Source of the DNA: Mycolicibacterium neworleansense
GTDB taxonomy: Bacteria; Actinomycetota; Actinomycetes; Mycobacteriales; Mycobacteriaceae
Length of the DNA: 64,000 bases
Reading direction: 5' to 3'
Assembly (NCBI RefSeq): GCF_001245615.1
Contig: NZ_CWKH01000003.1
Span: 186,001 to 250,000, forward strand
Shown here: positions 45,976 to 55,742 of the stretch, one piece after another
Position numbering within the stretch: position 1 is the stretch's first letter
Layout: the number at the start of each line of letters is the position of its first letter
Position numbers and translations under genes: made by a program
The notes under the pieces: model-generated
Told to the model about the DNA's origin: nothing
The model's input: the letters and a program-made list of their open reading frames with translations, nothing else
Database searches by the model: none

Positions 45976-47619
45976 CTAGTCCTGCGGGAACATGCCCGAC
46001 GGAACGCCCCTGCCGTCCCAGTTGAGCAGGTTGACCCTCGATGGGCGCTCGGCGTTGGCGGCCATCCCGCCGGTGGTCTGCCGGTGCTGCAGCGCATGGA
46101 AGGTCTCCACCGCCACCGGCACCGGCCCACCGCTGGCCTCGCCGAACGGACCCGACTCGTACATTCCGGGCCCGCCCTCGAACGACAATGAACACCCGGG
46201 CTCCTCCGCCCCGGGTATGCCCTCCGAGCTGTAGGCAGTCGGAATGACGTAGCGCTCCTCATATTTCGCGAGCGCCAGCAGCCGGTACATCTCGTAGGTC
46301 TGTTCCTCGGTCATGCCGACCGCGGCGGGAATGTGCGGTTGGGTCTGCCGGCCGAGGTTGATGTCGCGCATGTAGGACCGCATCGCGGCGAGACGGCGCA
46401 GCACCCCCTCGACGACGGCGGTGTCCCCGGCGGTGAACAACCCGGCCAGGTACTCGATCGGGATTCGCAGCGCCTCCAGCGCGCCGAACAGATTGCCGAT
46501 GTCCTCGCCGTCGTGTCCGTCGCGGCTGACCGCGTCGACCACCGGGGACAGCGGCGGGATGTACCAGACCATCGGCACAGTGCGGAACTCCGGATGCAGT
46601 GGCAGCGCAACACCAAACGTGTGGATGAGCTTGTATATCGGAGAGCGTTGGGCCGCCTCGATCCATTCGTCGGAGATGCCCTCGGCACGGGCCCCGGCGA
46701 TCACTTCCGGATCAGTCGGGTCCAGCAGGATCTGCCGCTGCGCCTCGTAGAGATCCTTGTCGTCGGGCACCGAGGCGGCCTCCAGCACCTTGTCGACGTC
46801 GTAGAGCACCAGCCCGAGGTAACGCAGCCGGCCCACACAGGTCTCCGAGCACACCGTGGGCAGCCCGACCTCGATGCGCGGGTAGCACAGCGTGCACTTC
46901 TCGGCCTTGCCGGTCTTGTGGTTGAAATACACCTTCTTGTAAGGGCATCCGGACACGCACATCCGCCAGCCGCGGCAGCGGTCCTGATCGACCAGCACGA
47001 TGCCATCCTCGGACCGCTTGTACATTGCGCCCGACGGGCAGGACGCCACACACGCCGGGTTCAGGCAGTGCTCGCAGATCCGGGGCAGGTAGAACATGAA
47101 GGTCTGCTCGAGCTCGAGCTTGATCTGCTCGCTGACCTGCTTGAGGATCGGATCCCCCGGCACGATCTCCGGCGAGCCGGCCAGGTCGTCGTCCCAGTTC
47201 GCCGACCACGACACCTTCATGGGCTTGCCGGTGATCAGGCTTCGCGGCGGCGCGGTCGGGATGTGTTCGCCCAGGGGTGCCGAGGTCAGGTTCTCGTAGT
47301 CATACGTCCACGGCTCGTAGTAGTCCTCGATGGACGGCAGCTTCGGATTCGCGAATATCCGGGCCAGCTTGGCCAGCCGGCCGCCGTCACGCAGGCGCAG
47401 CCGGCCGCGCCGGTCCAGCTTCCACCCGCCACGCCAGCGCTCCTGATCCTGATAGGTGCGCGGGTAACCCTGCCCCGGACGAGTTTCGACGTTGTTGAAC
47501 CAGACGTACTCGGTTCCGGCCCGGTTGGTCCACGCCTGTTTACAGGTGACCGAACAGGTTTGACACCCGATGCACTTGTCGAGGTTCATCACCATCGCCA
47601 TCTGGGCCATGACCTTCAC
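45976..47619 (-). CDS. narH: Respiratory nitrate reductase beta (Fe-S) subunit
   Basis: A 547-residue electron-transfer subunit. Cysteine groups for three 4Fe-4S and one 3Fe-4S cluster are visible: NLDKCIGCQTCSVTCKQAW near the N-terminus, ICEHCLNPACVASCPSGAMY, DQDRCRGWRMCVSGCPYKKV (the Trp in the third group marks the 3Fe-4S site) and KCTLCYPRIEVGLPTVCSET. The GTG start overlaps the narG stop (GTGA), pointing to coupled translation. It matches Rv1162. Confidence 0.96.
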   Translation of the reverse strand: MKVMAQMAMVMNLDKCIGCQTCSVTCKQAWTNRAGTEYVWFNNVETRPGQGYPRTYQDQERWRGGWKLDRRGRLRLRDGGRLAKLARIFANPKLPSIEDYYEPWTYDYENLTSAPLGEHIPTAPPRSLITGKPMKVSWSANWDDDLAGSPEIVPGDPILKQVSEQIKLELEQTFMFYLPRICEHCLNPACVASCPSGAMYKRSEDGIVLVDQDRCRGWRMCVSGCPYKKVYFNHKTGKAEKCTLCYPRIEVGLPTVCSETCVGRLRYLGLVLYDVDKVLEAASVPDDKDLYEAQRQILLDPTDPEVIAGARAEGISDEWIEAAQRSPIYKLIHTFGVALPLHPEFRTVPMVWYIPPLSPVVDAVSRDGHDGEDIGNLFGALEALRIPIEYLAGLFTAGDTAVVEGVLRRLAAMRSYMRDINLGRQTQPHIPAAVGMTEEQTYEMYRLLALAKYEERYVIPTAYSSEGIPGAEEPGCSLSFEGGPGMYESGPFGEASGGPVPVAVETFHALQHRQTTGGMAANAERPSRVNLLNWDGRGVPSGMFPQD

Positions 47620-50600
47620 TGGTACTTCACCTCCTGCGAACGGCGGCGGACCACCGTCACCTCGTCGCGCTGATTTCCGGTGGGGCCGAGATAGTTGAAG
47701 GCGAACGAGTGCTGGGCATACCCGCCGGCCAGGTGGCTGGGCTTGACCAACAGCCGGGTCAGCGAATTGTGGATCCCGCCACGGGTCCCCGTGGTTTCGC
47801 TCAGTGGCACGTCGATGGTGCGTTCCTGGGCGTGGTAGACGTACACCACCCCCTCGGGCATCCGGTGGCTGACCACCGCCCGGCACACCAGCACCCCGTT
47901 GCGGTTCACCGCCTCGATCCAGTCGTTGTCGTTCACCTCGATCTTCGCGGCGTCGGCCGGGCTCATCCACATGGTCGGACCGCCCCGCGACAGCGACAGC
48001 ATGAACAGGTTGTCCTGATACTCCGAGTGGATCGACCACTTGGAGTGCGGGGTCAGATACCGCACGGTCAGGCCGATTCCGTCGCGCCCCAGCTTGGATT
48101 CGCCGAACAATCTGGCCATGTCCAACGGTGGGCGGTAGATCGGCAACTGCTCGCCCAGTTCCTCCAACCAATCGTGGTCGACGTAGAAGTGCATGCGGCC
48201 GGTGAGCGTGTGGAAGGGCTTGAGCTCCTCGATGTTCACCGTGAACGGTGCGTAGCGGCGACCGCCGGTCTCACTGCCCGACCACTCCGGGCTGGTGATC
48301 ACCGGCACCGGCCTGGCCTGGGTGTCGGCGTAGGTGATCCGGCGTTCCTCGTTACCGATGGCCAGATGGATGAGCTTGCGGCCGGTGCGCCGTTCGAGTT
48401 CGCGGAATCCCTCCACGGCCAGCCGGCCGTTGGAGGTGCCCGAGAGCGCCAGGATCACGTCGGCCATCCGCTCGGCGGTGGTGATCGCCGGGCGGCCCTG
48501 GCCGGCACCGGAATCCATCACTCCGAACTTCGCGGCGAGTTCGGCGACCTCCTGCTCCGGATGCGTGGTGACGCCCTTTGTGGTCAGCCCCAGGGTGTTG
48601 ACCAGCGGGCCCAGGGTGGACCACTTGTCGGCGATCGCGGTGTAGTCGCGTTCCACCACCACCAGTGGGCCCATCGTCTTGCCCGGCACCGGCGTCTCAC
48701 CGGTGGTCCGCCAATCGTGTTCGGTCCCACCGGGATAGGCCATCGCCCCCGGGGTGTCGTGTTGCAGCGTGCCCATCACCACGTCGGTGCGGGTGCCCAG
48801 ATGCCGGGCGGCCAACGCACTGAAGGTGCGGGCGATCGCCCCGAAAGCCTCGAAATCCGAACGAGTTTCCCACGGCGGGTCGACAGCCGGGCTGAAGGCG
48901 TGGATGTACGGATGCATATCGGTGCTGGACAGATCGGCCTTCTCGTACCAGGTGGCCGCGGGCAGCACCACGTCAGAGAGCAGCGTCGTCGACGTCATCC
49001 GGAAGTCGATCGACATCAGCAGATCGAGCTTGCCTTCAGGGATGTCGTCGGTCCAGGCCACGTCGTTCGGCCGCAACTCCTCGACGGTGGGCTCGGCCTG
49101 TACGTTGGATGTCGTACCCAGCAGATGCCGTAAGAAGTACTCGTTGCCCTTGCTGGAGGAGCCCAGCAGATTGGCTCGCCAGATGTTGAGCACCCGCGGC
49201 CAGTTGGCCGGATTGTCCGGGTCGGTGACCGCGAGTTTCAGCCCGCCACTGGCCAATTGACCGGCCACATAGTCCGGAACCTCCTGGCCGGCGGCCTTGG
49301 CCTCGTCGGTCACATCCAGGCTGGACCGGTCGAACTGCGGGTAGAACGGCGTCCATCCCATGGCCACCGCCGAAGCCATCACATCCATCGTGTGCTTGTC
49401 GCGGAACCGTCCGCGGCCCACCGGACTGGACAGCGCGTCGGCACGGTACCCGTCGTAGCGCCACTGGTCGGTGTGGGCGTACCAGTACGACGTACCGGCC
49501 ATCTGCCGCGGCGGTCGCGACCAGTCGGTGCCCATCGCCATGGCGGCCCATCCGGTGACAGGCCGGCACTTCTCCTGGCCCACGTAGTGGGCCCAGCCGC
49601 CGCCGTTGCGCCCCATCGAACCAGTGAGCAGCAGCAGCGCCAGCACGGCCCGGTAGGTGGCGTCGCCGTGGAACCACTGGCAGATGCCTGCGCCCATGAT
49701 GATCATCGACCGGCCACCGGATTCCTCGGCGTTGCGGGCGAATTCGCGTGCCACCCGGATCGCCTGAGCGGCGGACACCCCGGTGATCTGCTCCTGCCAG
49801 GCCGGGGTGTAGGGCCGGGTGGCGTCGTCGTATCCTTCTGGCCAGTCACCCGGCAGGCCCGGCCGGCGCACGCCGTACTGGGCCAGCATCAGGTCGAACA
49901 CCGTGCACACCAGGTGTTGCCCGACGCGCCGCACCGGCACACCACGCTGCAGCGTCGCGCCGCTACCGTCGACGGTGTCGAAGCGCGGCAGCGTGATCTC
50001 GGCGGTCTCGAAGCTGTCTCCCAACACGGTCAGCGCGGGGACCAGGTCTTCCAGGTCGAGGTTCCACTTTCCGAGACCGTCGTTGCCGTATCGGAATCCC
50101 AGCGAGCCCTGCGGGACCGCGACACTGTTGCTGGCCCCGTCGAGCAGAACGGGCTTGAACGCCGCGTTCTCCTGTTCTGCGATTACCCCGCCGAGGTCGG
50201 CGGCGGTGAGGTTCTTACGGGGCACCAGCACACCGCCACGCTCTTCGAGCTTCACCAGGAACGGCAGATCCGTGAACTTGCGGACGTAGTCGACGAAGTA
50301 CGGAACCCGGTTCTGCACGAAGCACTGGTCGAGGATGACGTGGCCCATCGCCATGGCCAGCGCGCCGTCCGTGCCCGCCGCGCACGGCATCCACTCATCG
50401 GCGAACTTGGTGTTGTCGGCGTAATCCGGGCTGACCGTGACCACTTTGGTGCCCCGGTAACGCACCTCGGCCATCCAGTGCGCATCGGGGGTGCGTGTCA
50501 CCGGGACATTGGAACCCCACATCATCAGATACGACGCGTCCCACCAGTCGCCCGATTCCGGGACGTCGGTCTGGTCCCCGAACACCTGCGGAGAGGCCAC

Positions 50601-51302
50601 CGGAAGGTCGGCATACCAGTCGTAGAACGACGTCATCACGCCACCGAGGAGTTCGACGAACCGCGAACCGGCGGCGAACGACACCATCGACATCGCCGGG
50701 ATCGGCGAGAATCCGGCCACCCGGTCCGGCCCGTAGGTCTTGATGGTGTGCACGTGCGCGGCCGCGATCATCTCGGTGGCCTCGGCCCAGCCCACGCGGA
50801 CCAGACCACCCTTGCCCCGGGCCTGGTGATAGCGCCTGCGGCGCTCCGGATCGCCCTGAATGTCGGCCCACGCCAACACCGGATCCTTCAGGCGTGCCTT
50901 GGCCTCCCGGTACATCTCGACAAGCACGCCGCGCGCGTACGGGTAGCGCACCCGTGTCGGCGAGTAGGTGTACCACGAGAACGCCGCACCGCGCGGGCAT
51001 CCGCGGGGCTCGTACTCGGGCCGGTCGGGCCCGACCGACGGATAATCGGTCTCCTGGGTTTCCCAGGTGATGATCCCGTCTTTGACGTAGATCTTCCAGG
51101 AACATGACCCGGTGCAGTTCACCCCGTGGGTCGAACGCACCACCTTGTCGTGACTCCACCGGTCGCGGTAGAAGACGTCGCCCTGACGGCCGCCCTGCCG
51201 AGTGACCGTCCTGAGGTCCTCGGAGAACTCACCGGCGGTGAAGAACCTGCCACTGCGCTCGAGCAACTCCTCGATCGACCCGCCGATGTGGGGCTTGGTC
51301 AT
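47616..51302 (-). CDS. narG: Respiratory nitrate reductase alpha subunit
   Basis: A 1228-residue membrane-bound-type nitrate reductase catalytic subunit with bis-MGD molybdenum and the FS0 cluster. The N-terminal motif HGVNCTGSCSWKIYVKDG carries the FS0 ligands (His and Cys). NarG signatures include DYPSVGPDRPEYEPRGCPRG, SFYDWYADLPVASPQVFGDQ, EWMPCAAGTDGALAMAMGHV and the C-terminal MDB domain MSPADAAKIEVNDNDWIEAV. No Tat-type leader is evident, as is usual for cytosol-facing NarG. The ATG overlaps the narK stop (ATGA). It matches Rv1161 in length. Confidence 0.97.
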   Translation of the reverse strand: MTKPHIGGSIEELLERSGRFFTAGEFSEDLRTVTRQGGRQGDVFYRDRWSHDKVVRSTHGVNCTGSCSWKIYVKDGIITWETQETDYPSVGPDRPEYEPRGCPRGAAFSWYTYSPTRVRYPYARGVLVEMYREAKARLKDPVLAWADIQGDPERRRRYHQARGKGGLVRVGWAEATEMIAAAHVHTIKTYGPDRVAGFSPIPAMSMVSFAAGSRFVELLGGVMTSFYDWYADLPVASPQVFGDQTDVPESGDWWDASYLMMWGSNVPVTRTPDAHWMAEVRYRGTKVVTVSPDYADNTKFADEWMPCAAGTDGALAMAMGHVILDQCFVQNRVPYFVDYVRKFTDLPFLVKLEERGGVLVPRKNLTAADLGGVIAEQENAAFKPVLLDGASNSVAVPQGSLGFRYGNDGLGKWNLDLEDLVPALTVLGDSFETAEITLPRFDTVDGSGATLQRGVPVRRVGQHLVCTVFDLMLAQYGVRRPGLPGDWPEGYDDATRPYTPAWQEQITGVSAAQAIRVAREFARNAEESGGRSMIIMGAGICQWFHGDATYRAVLALLLLTGSMGRNGGGWAHYVGQEKCRPVTGWAAMAMGTDWSRPPRQMAGTSYWYAHTDQWRYDGYRADALSSPVGRGRFRDKHTMDVMASAVAMGWTPFYPQFDRSSLDVTDEAKAAGQEVPDYVAGQLASGGLKLAVTDPDNPANWPRVLNIWRANLLGSSSKGNEYFLRHLLGTTSNVQAEPTVEELRPNDVAWTDDIPEGKLDLLMSIDFRMTSTTLLSDVVLPAATWYEKADLSSTDMHPYIHAFSPAVDPPWETRSDFEAFGAIARTFSALAARHLGTRTDVVMGTLQHDTPGAMAYPGGTEHDWRTTGETPVPGKTMGPLVVVERDYTAIADKWSTLGPLVNTLGLTTKGVTTHPEQEVAELAAKFGVMDSGAGQGRPAITTAERMADVILALSGTSNGRLAVEGFRELERRTGRKLIHLAIGNEERRITYADTQARPVPVITSPEWSGSETGGRRYAPFTVNIEELKPFHTLTGRMHFYVDHDWLEELGEQLPIYRPPLDMARLFGESKLGRDGIGLTVRYLTPHSKWSIHSEYQDNLFMLSLSRGGPTMWMSPADAAKIEVNDNDWIEAVNRNGVLVCRAVVSHRMPEGVVYVYHAQERTIDVPLSETTGTRGGIHNSLTRLLVKPSHLAGGYAQHSFAFNYLGPTGNQRDEVTVVRRRSQEVKYQ

Positions 51303-52561
51303 TGACGCGCCTCCTTGGCCTGCTCGGGCTCATGAGCGTGGAGTCGGAGTGCGGTGTACCCGAACGCCAGCAGCGCCGTCGCCACGAGCAACAGCAACCC
51401 GACCGTGTAGTCGTGATCCACCGCGTCGTACGTCGCACCCATCACCAACGGCGGGAAGTAGCCGCCCAAACCGCCTGCGGCGGCGACGATGCCGGTGACC
51501 GAACCGACCTCCTTGGCCGGTGACCGGCGCGCGACCCAGGCGAAGACGCCGCCGGTGCCGATGCCCAGAAAGACGGCCAGGCCGATGAACGTCGCCGCCG
51601 ACCACACGTCCGGCGGCGGCTGGAACACCGCGATGAATGCCAGCACGGCGGTCCCCGCGAATGATGTCAGCACCACGTACTTGGGCGGGATCCGGTCCGA
51701 CAGCGCGCCGCCGATCGGCCGGGCCAGCACCGCGGCCAACGCGAATCCCGCTGTACGGCTACCGGCTTGGACGGCGGAGAATTCATACACATTCTTGATG
51801 TAGGTGGGCAGATAATTGCTGAACGCCACGAATCCGCCGAATACCACCGCGTACAGGAACGACATCTCCCATGTGACGGGAAGTTTCAGGGCCGACTTGA
51901 GTTTCGGCAGCACCGGATCGGTATTCGGCTGGAACACCGGTGAATTACGCATCACCACCAGACACAACACCGCGGTCAGCGCCAGGGCGACCGCGATGAT
52001 GAGATGGGTGGGGAACAAGCCGAACCAGCGGACGAATCTCGGTGTGAAGAATGCCGACAACGCCGTGCCGACCATGCCCATACCGAACACACCGGTGGCA
52101 TAGCCGCGGCGGGAGGGCTCATACCAGTTGTTCGCGAACGGGATTCCGACCGCGAAGATGGTGCCGGCGATGCCCAGGAAGAACCCGCACACCAACAACA
52201 TCGGATACGACCTGGCCTCCCCCGCCGCCCCGACCGCCAACACCGGAACGATCGAGGCCAGTGTCACCGCCAGGAACATCGTGCGACCGCCGTACCTGTC
52301 GGTCAGCGCGCCGACTGCTACCCGGCCGAGCGAGCCGACCAGGATCGGAGTGGCGACAAGCATCGAAGCCTGCGTGCTGCTCAGCTTCATGTCGCCGGCG
52401 TAAGTAGTGGACAGCGGGCCGATCATGTTCCAGGCCCAGAAGTTGATGGCCGAGACCCAGGTGGCCAGCAAGAGATTGATTCTCTGCCCTTGGCCCAGGT
52501 ACGGCGCAGTTGCCGTGGTCACCACAACAGCAAAACACCATGTTCGGCGCGGTCGCGTCAT
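51299..52561 (-). CDS. narK: NarK-type nitrate/nitrite transporter
   Basis: A 420-residue MFS transporter with 12 predicted membrane helices. It has the nitrate/nitrite porter pattern: RINLLLATWVSAINFWAWNM in helix 1, the loop GRVAVGALTDRYGGRTMF (MFS motif A-like), GIAGTIFAVGIPFANNWYEP (nitrate signature) and FAWVARRSPAKEVGSVTGIV. It is the promoter-proximal gene of narK-GHJI and overlaps narG by ATGA. The N-terminal 20 residues before the first helix are uncertain; a later start (GTG around codon 12-14) is possible. It probably imports nitrate and/or exports nitrite. Confidence 0.93.
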   Translation of the reverse strand: MTRPRRTWCFAVVVTTATAPYLGQGQRINLLLATWVSAINFWAWNMIGPLSTTYAGDMKLSSTQASMLVATPILVGSLGRVAVGALTDRYGGRTMFLAVTLASIVPVLAVGAAGEARSYPMLLVCGFFLGIAGTIFAVGIPFANNWYEPSRRGYATGVFGMGMVGTALSAFFTPRFVRWFGLFPTHLIIAVALALTAVLCLVVMRNSPVFQPNTDPVLPKLKSALKLPVTWEMSFLYAVVFGGFVAFSNYLPTYIKNVYEFSAVQAGSRTAGFALAAVLARPIGGALSDRIPPKYVVLTSFAGTAVLAFIAVFQPPPDVWSAATFIGLAVFLGIGTGGVFAWVARRSPAKEVGSVTGIVAAAGGLGGYFPPLVMGATYDAVDHDYTVGLLLLVATALLAFGYTALRLHAHEPEQAKEARQ

Positions 52562-52675
52562 TTTGCCGGAAACGTTGCAGGCAGTTTCACGGAAATGTAA
52601 TCCGCAACATGAGTATGCCGAAATTAATGTCGTTGCGGCTCCACCGATTAACTCGCGGGACCGACAGCAACGGCA
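52562..52675 (-). promoter_or_regulatory. Upstream region of the narK operon
   Basis: A 114-base AT-richer gap. It holds a 7-base inverted pair CCGCAAC (52602-52608) and GTTGCGG (52631-52637) and, on the minus strand, ATTAC and GAAAC groups reminiscent of GlnR half-sites but with wrong spacing. No DosR-type palindrome is seen. It probably contains the operon promoter. Confidence 0.35.
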
Positions 52676-53749
52676 TCACGGATAGGACAGCAGGACCATT
52701 ACCCGCCCCTCGGCCGGGGCCGCGGGAAAGGCATTCTCGTCCAAGCCGTAGTAGGTGAGCTGATCCTCGGTGAGATGATCGACCACCTTTCCCTGCGCCG
52801 CCAGGTGACCGTCGTCGACCCGCTTGAGCGCCCCGACGAAGTCGGGCACCGACAACGACTCGGCCAGCAACAGCGCCTGTCCGCCCGAGGGCAACTCGAC
52901 CAACACTCCGGCACCCGAATAGTTGTTGCCGCCGCGGCCCGTCCCACGCGGGGCCCAGTACACCGGTTCGCCGATCACGCTGCCCCGCACCCGGCGGTAC
53001 TGGCCTGCGGCGTCGACGCCGTCGGCCACCGTCACCTCCGGCAGCCCGGCGATCGTGCGCTTCTCCTGCCACCACATCCAGCCCAGCGGGATACCGACGA
53101 TGGCGTACATCAACACCATGAGCATCAAAACCGGCTTCCAGGCGATCTCCCAGCTAAGCCGGCGCGACGACATCCCCTCGACCTCCGTGGCGAGTGCGCT
53201 CCGGCCGAAACGGAAGACGTACCAAGCCAATACGCGGGCCAGCGCCATCAACGCCAGGATCACCAGTCCGGCGATCCCGGCCACGCGCCAATAGAACGTC
53301 GCATCTCCGTGATTGACGGTGGCCAGCACCATCACCGCCGGGACCGGCGCGGTGAGTGTGAGCAGCAGGGCGTACGACGGGTGACTGGTGAGGTACCGGT
53401 AGTCGACCTTCCACGCCCGATTCCCCGCCATCACGGTGTAGTCGCCGACATCGGCATGCACCATGGGCGTCCACGAGCCGGACACCAGGCGCGGGCGGAT
53501 CAGGTTGCGCACGAAGAAGAACCCACAGACCAGTGACACCGCCAACCCGCCCCAGAACACCCCGGGCACCGATCCGCCCGTGCCGGGAACCCCGAACCCG
53601 CCGCGGATGTCGACGACCTTCGCGACGAAGAAGGCCAACGGCAGTGCGAAGAAGAACTCCACCAGCCAGATCTGGATCAATTGCGGGATTCGCGAGCCTA
53701 TCCGGTCGAACGCCAGCACACCTCGCCAGATGAACTGCAGCACCCGCAT
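52676..53749 (-). CDS. Integral membrane protein of unknown function
   Basis: A 357-residue protein. The N-terminal two-thirds contains about four to five membrane helices (IWLVEFFFALPLAFFVAKVV, VFWGGLAVSLVCGFFFVRNL, YALLLTLTAPVPAVMVLATV, WRVAGIAGLVILALMALARV, VLMLMVLMYAIVGIPLGWMW). The C-terminal about 110 residues is soluble (RGSVIGEPVYWAPRGTGRG, LPSGGQALLLAESLSV). The ATG at 53749 is preferred; upstream in-frame starts run towards mutT2, 39 bases away. No domain was recognised. It lies between mutT2 and narK, all in one direction. Confidence 0.7.
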   Translation of the reverse strand: MRVLQFIWRGVLAFDRIGSRIPQLIQIWLVEFFFALPLAFFVAKVVDIRGGFGVPGTGGSVPGVFWGGLAVSLVCGFFFVRNLIRPRLVSGSWTPMVHADVGDYTVMAGNRAWKVDYRYLTSHPSYALLLTLTAPVPAVMVLATVNHGDATFYWRVAGIAGLVILALMALARVLAWYVFRFGRSALATEVEGMSSRRLSWEIAWKPVLMLMVLMYAIVGIPLGWMWWQEKRTIAGLPEVTVADGVDAAGQYRRVRGSVIGEPVYWAPRGTGRGGNNYSGAGVLVELPSGGQALLLAESLSVPDFVGALKRVDDGHLAAQGKVVDHLTEDQLTYYGLDENAFPAAPAEGRVMVLLSYP

Positions 53750-53787
53750 GTGCCCGAACAGTAATGTCCGCACCCGCCGCAGTGCGG

Positions 53788-54192
53788 CTATTCCAGTGCG
53801 GCACCCGAACGCAGCGTCGCGGCCAGGTCGGCCAGCCAGGCCCGATCGGCGGGCACCCACGGCAGGTCATCGAGCTCGTCGACCGTGACCCAGCGCAAGG
53901 CCCGGTGATCGTGCGGTTGTGGACTGCCCGAGGTGAGGGCCACCCGGTAGGCGCGCAGCGTCATACCCGCCTTCAGCGCGACGTCCACCCCGAGGCGGGC
54001 ACCGACGGCCACCTCGACACCGAGCTCCTCGTATAGCTCGCGGGCCAGCGCGTCGGCGTCGGTCTCGCCGGCACCCACCTTGCCGCCGGGGAGTTCCCAC
54101 AGACCGGCCAGCTCCGGGGGCCGCTGCCGTTGAGCGACCAACAGCCGAGCCGCCGAGAACAGTGCACCGGCCACCACGATCTGCGCATCCAT
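53788..54192 (-). CDS. mutT2: NUDIX hydrolase MutT2 (nucleotide pool sanitation)
   Basis: A 134-residue NUDIX enzyme with a perfect NUDIX box, [20 protein letters not shown] then LGV (Gx5Ex7REUxEExGU). The N-terminus [20 protein letters not shown] and [20 protein letters not shown] are typical of mycobacterial MutT2, which hydrolyses oxidised or methylated nucleotides such as 8-oxo-dGTP and 5-methyl-dCTP. It is divergent from phhB across a gap almost filled by a palindrome. It matches Rv1160. Confidence 0.93.
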   Translation of the reverse strand: MDAQIVVAGALFSAARLLVAQRQRPPELAGLWELPGGKVGAGETDADALARELYEELGVEVAVGARLGVDVALKAGMTLRAYRVALTSGSPQPHDHRALRWVTVDELDDLPWVPADRAWLADLAATLRSGAALE

Positions 54193-54196
54193 CGCG

Positions 54197-54216
54197 CCCG
54201 ACGGTATACCGTCGGG
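54197..54216. promoter_or_regulatory. Perfect 20-bp palindrome between mutT2 and phhB
   Basis: CCCGACGGTA at 54197-54206 is followed directly by its exact complement at 54207-54216, with no loop. The divergent start codons are only 25 bases apart, so the palindrome fills the whole gap. The centre GGTATACC gives a TATACC -10-like hexamer on each strand, so it could be a symmetric bidirectional promoter with leaderless transcripts, an operator, or both. Confidence 0.5.
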
Positions 54217-54217
54217 T

Positions 54218-54511
54218 ATGGCCGTGTTATCGAACGATCAGGTCGACGCCGCACTGCCCGATCTGCCGGGCTGGGAACGCGCGGCGGGCGCCCTGCGCAG
54301 ATCCACCAAATTTCCGACGTTCCTCGACGGCATCGACGCGGTGCGCCGCGTGGCCGAGTTCGCCGAGGAAAAAGACCATCATCCCGACATCGACATCCGC
54401 TGGCGCACAGTCACGTTCGCGCTGGTGACGCATTCTGCCGGCGGCATCACCGAAAAGGACGTCCAGATGGCCGAGGAGATCAACCGGATTCTGTCCGACC
54501 AGTCCGCGTAG
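54218..54511 (+). CDS. phhB: Pterin-4a-carbinolamine dehydratase
   Basis: A 97-residue DCoH/PCD-fold enzyme. Conserved blocks are [40 protein letters not shown] (with the EKDHHPDI catalytic histidines) and [18 protein letters not shown]. It recycles tetrahydropterin; the substrate source in mycobacteria is not clear. The ATG at 54218 abuts the palindrome. Its last 32 bases overlap the convergent pimE gene. It matches Rv1159A. Confidence 0.9.
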   Translation: MAVLSNDQVDAALPDLPGWERAAGALRRSTKFPTFLDGIDAVRRVAEFAEEKDHHPDIDIRWRTVTFALVTHSAGGITEKDVQMAEEINRILSDQSA

Positions 54512-55742
54512 GCCCGCTCGTCGGGGTTGCCGCGATCCAGGCCAGTGTCACCAGCGTCGCGACGATGTAGACCAGCCCGGCCCAGGCCAGGTACCACGGC
54601 CTGCCGATCACCCAGATCGTCGGCTGGGCGAAACTGAGCAGCCACGGCACGCCGACCAGCGTCAGCGCCAGCCAGCCCCAGCCCAGGATCCGCGCCCCCA
54701 ACCGGTCGGCCAGCGGGCCGTGCAGCAACCAGATCATCAGCGGGATCAGCCAGACCCAGTGGTGCGTCCACGAAATCGGTGAAAGCAGCAACCCGAACAG
54801 GCTCACGATCACGATCGCTCCGAGTCGGTCGGCACTGCCGCCGACAGCCCGCCACGCCAGCACGGCAAGGACCGCGGTGACGGCGATGCCCAGCAGCACC
54901 GCCGGACCGTATCCGGCGTCATGGCCCAGGATTCGCGAGATCCCGCCGCGCCACGATTGATTGAACGACGTTCCGATCGGCCCGATCCGGCCGGCGTCAC
55001 CGAGCAGTTCGGTGAAGTACCGGCGCGCCTCATCCCCGATCACCAACACCGAGAACGCGACCGTGCCGAAAAACACCACCGCCGAGAACACCGCGGTGCC
55101 CCACCGGCGCGCGCCGACGAAGTAGAGCCCCGACACCGCAGGCGTGAGCTTCACCCCCGCGGCCAGGCCGACCAGCAACCCCGACAGCCACCAGCGGTTG
55201 CTGTAGACGGCGTAGAGCACCGCGAGCACCAGGACCACGTTGATCTGTCCGTAGTCGAACGTGCTGCGCAGCGGCTCGGTCCAGATGCCGACGGCGGTCC
55301 ACAGCATCGCGACACGCCGGGGCGCCGGCCCGCCGAGCAACAGCTGGCTGATCCGGACCACGCCGTACAGCGCCGCGACGATGCCGACCTGCCAACAGAA
55401 CGCGACCAGCCCGAAGGGCAGCAGATGCAGCGGATAGAACACCACCGCGGCGAACGGCGGATAGGTGAAAGGCAGTGGGAAATCCGGCGTCTGGTCCGCG
55501 TAGACGTAGTCATAGAGCGCGCCCGCGTGGCCGTCCAGCGTGGCTGCGCCGCCGACATAGACGTGCAGGTCGACGAAATTGGCGCCGTTCGGGACGAGGT
55601 AGGTCCAGGCCAGTCGTGCCGCAATGCTGAGGACCAGCAACACAGGCGCCAGGCGGTAGAGCCGCGCGGTTGCTGAGACGTGGGTGGCCGGTTCGGTGTT
55701 AACGGACACGACTTTAGCGACCCGGCTCATCCGGTTCGGCAT
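54480..55742 (-). CDS. pimE: PIM mannosyltransferase PimE
   Basis: A 420-residue GT-C fold, GT87-type integral membrane enzyme that adds an alpha-1,2-mannose from polyprenol-phosphate-mannose to make higher PIMs (PIM5/6). About 10 hydrophobic segments are seen. The loop after the first helix, [15 protein letters not shown], carries D58, matching the aspartate reported essential in PimE. The luminal [20 protein letters not shown] and [20 protein letters not shown] are typical. A shorter start (ATG at codon 5) is possible. LpqW, also in this window, acts at the same branch point. It matches Rv1159. Confidence 0.94.
   Translation of the reverse strand: MPNRMSRVAKVVSVNTEPATHVSATARLYRLAPVLLVLSIAARLAWTYLVPNGANFVDLHVYVGGAATLDGHAGALYDYVYADQTPDFPLPFTYPPFAAVVFYPLHLLPFGLVAFCWQVGIVAALYGVVRISQLLLGGPAPRRVAMLWTAVGIWTEPLRSTFDYGQINVVLVLAVLYAVYSNRWWLSGLLVGLAAGVKLTPAVSGLYFVGARRWGTAVFSAVVFFGTVAFSVLVIGDEARRYFTELLGDAGRIGPIGTSFNQSWRGGISRILGHDAGYGPAVLLGIAVTAVLAVLAWRAVGGSADRLGAIVIVSLFGLLLSPISWTHHWVWLIPLMIWLLHGPLADRLGARILGWGWLALTLVGVPWLLSFAQPTIWVIGRPWYLAWAGLVYIVATLVTLAWIAATPTSGPTRTGRTESG

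Noticed and set aside
52562..52620. A GlnR binding site upstream of narK
   Set aside because: The ATTAC and GAAAC groups are present, but the spacing (8 rather than 6 bases) does not fit the consensus; kept only as a weak remark.
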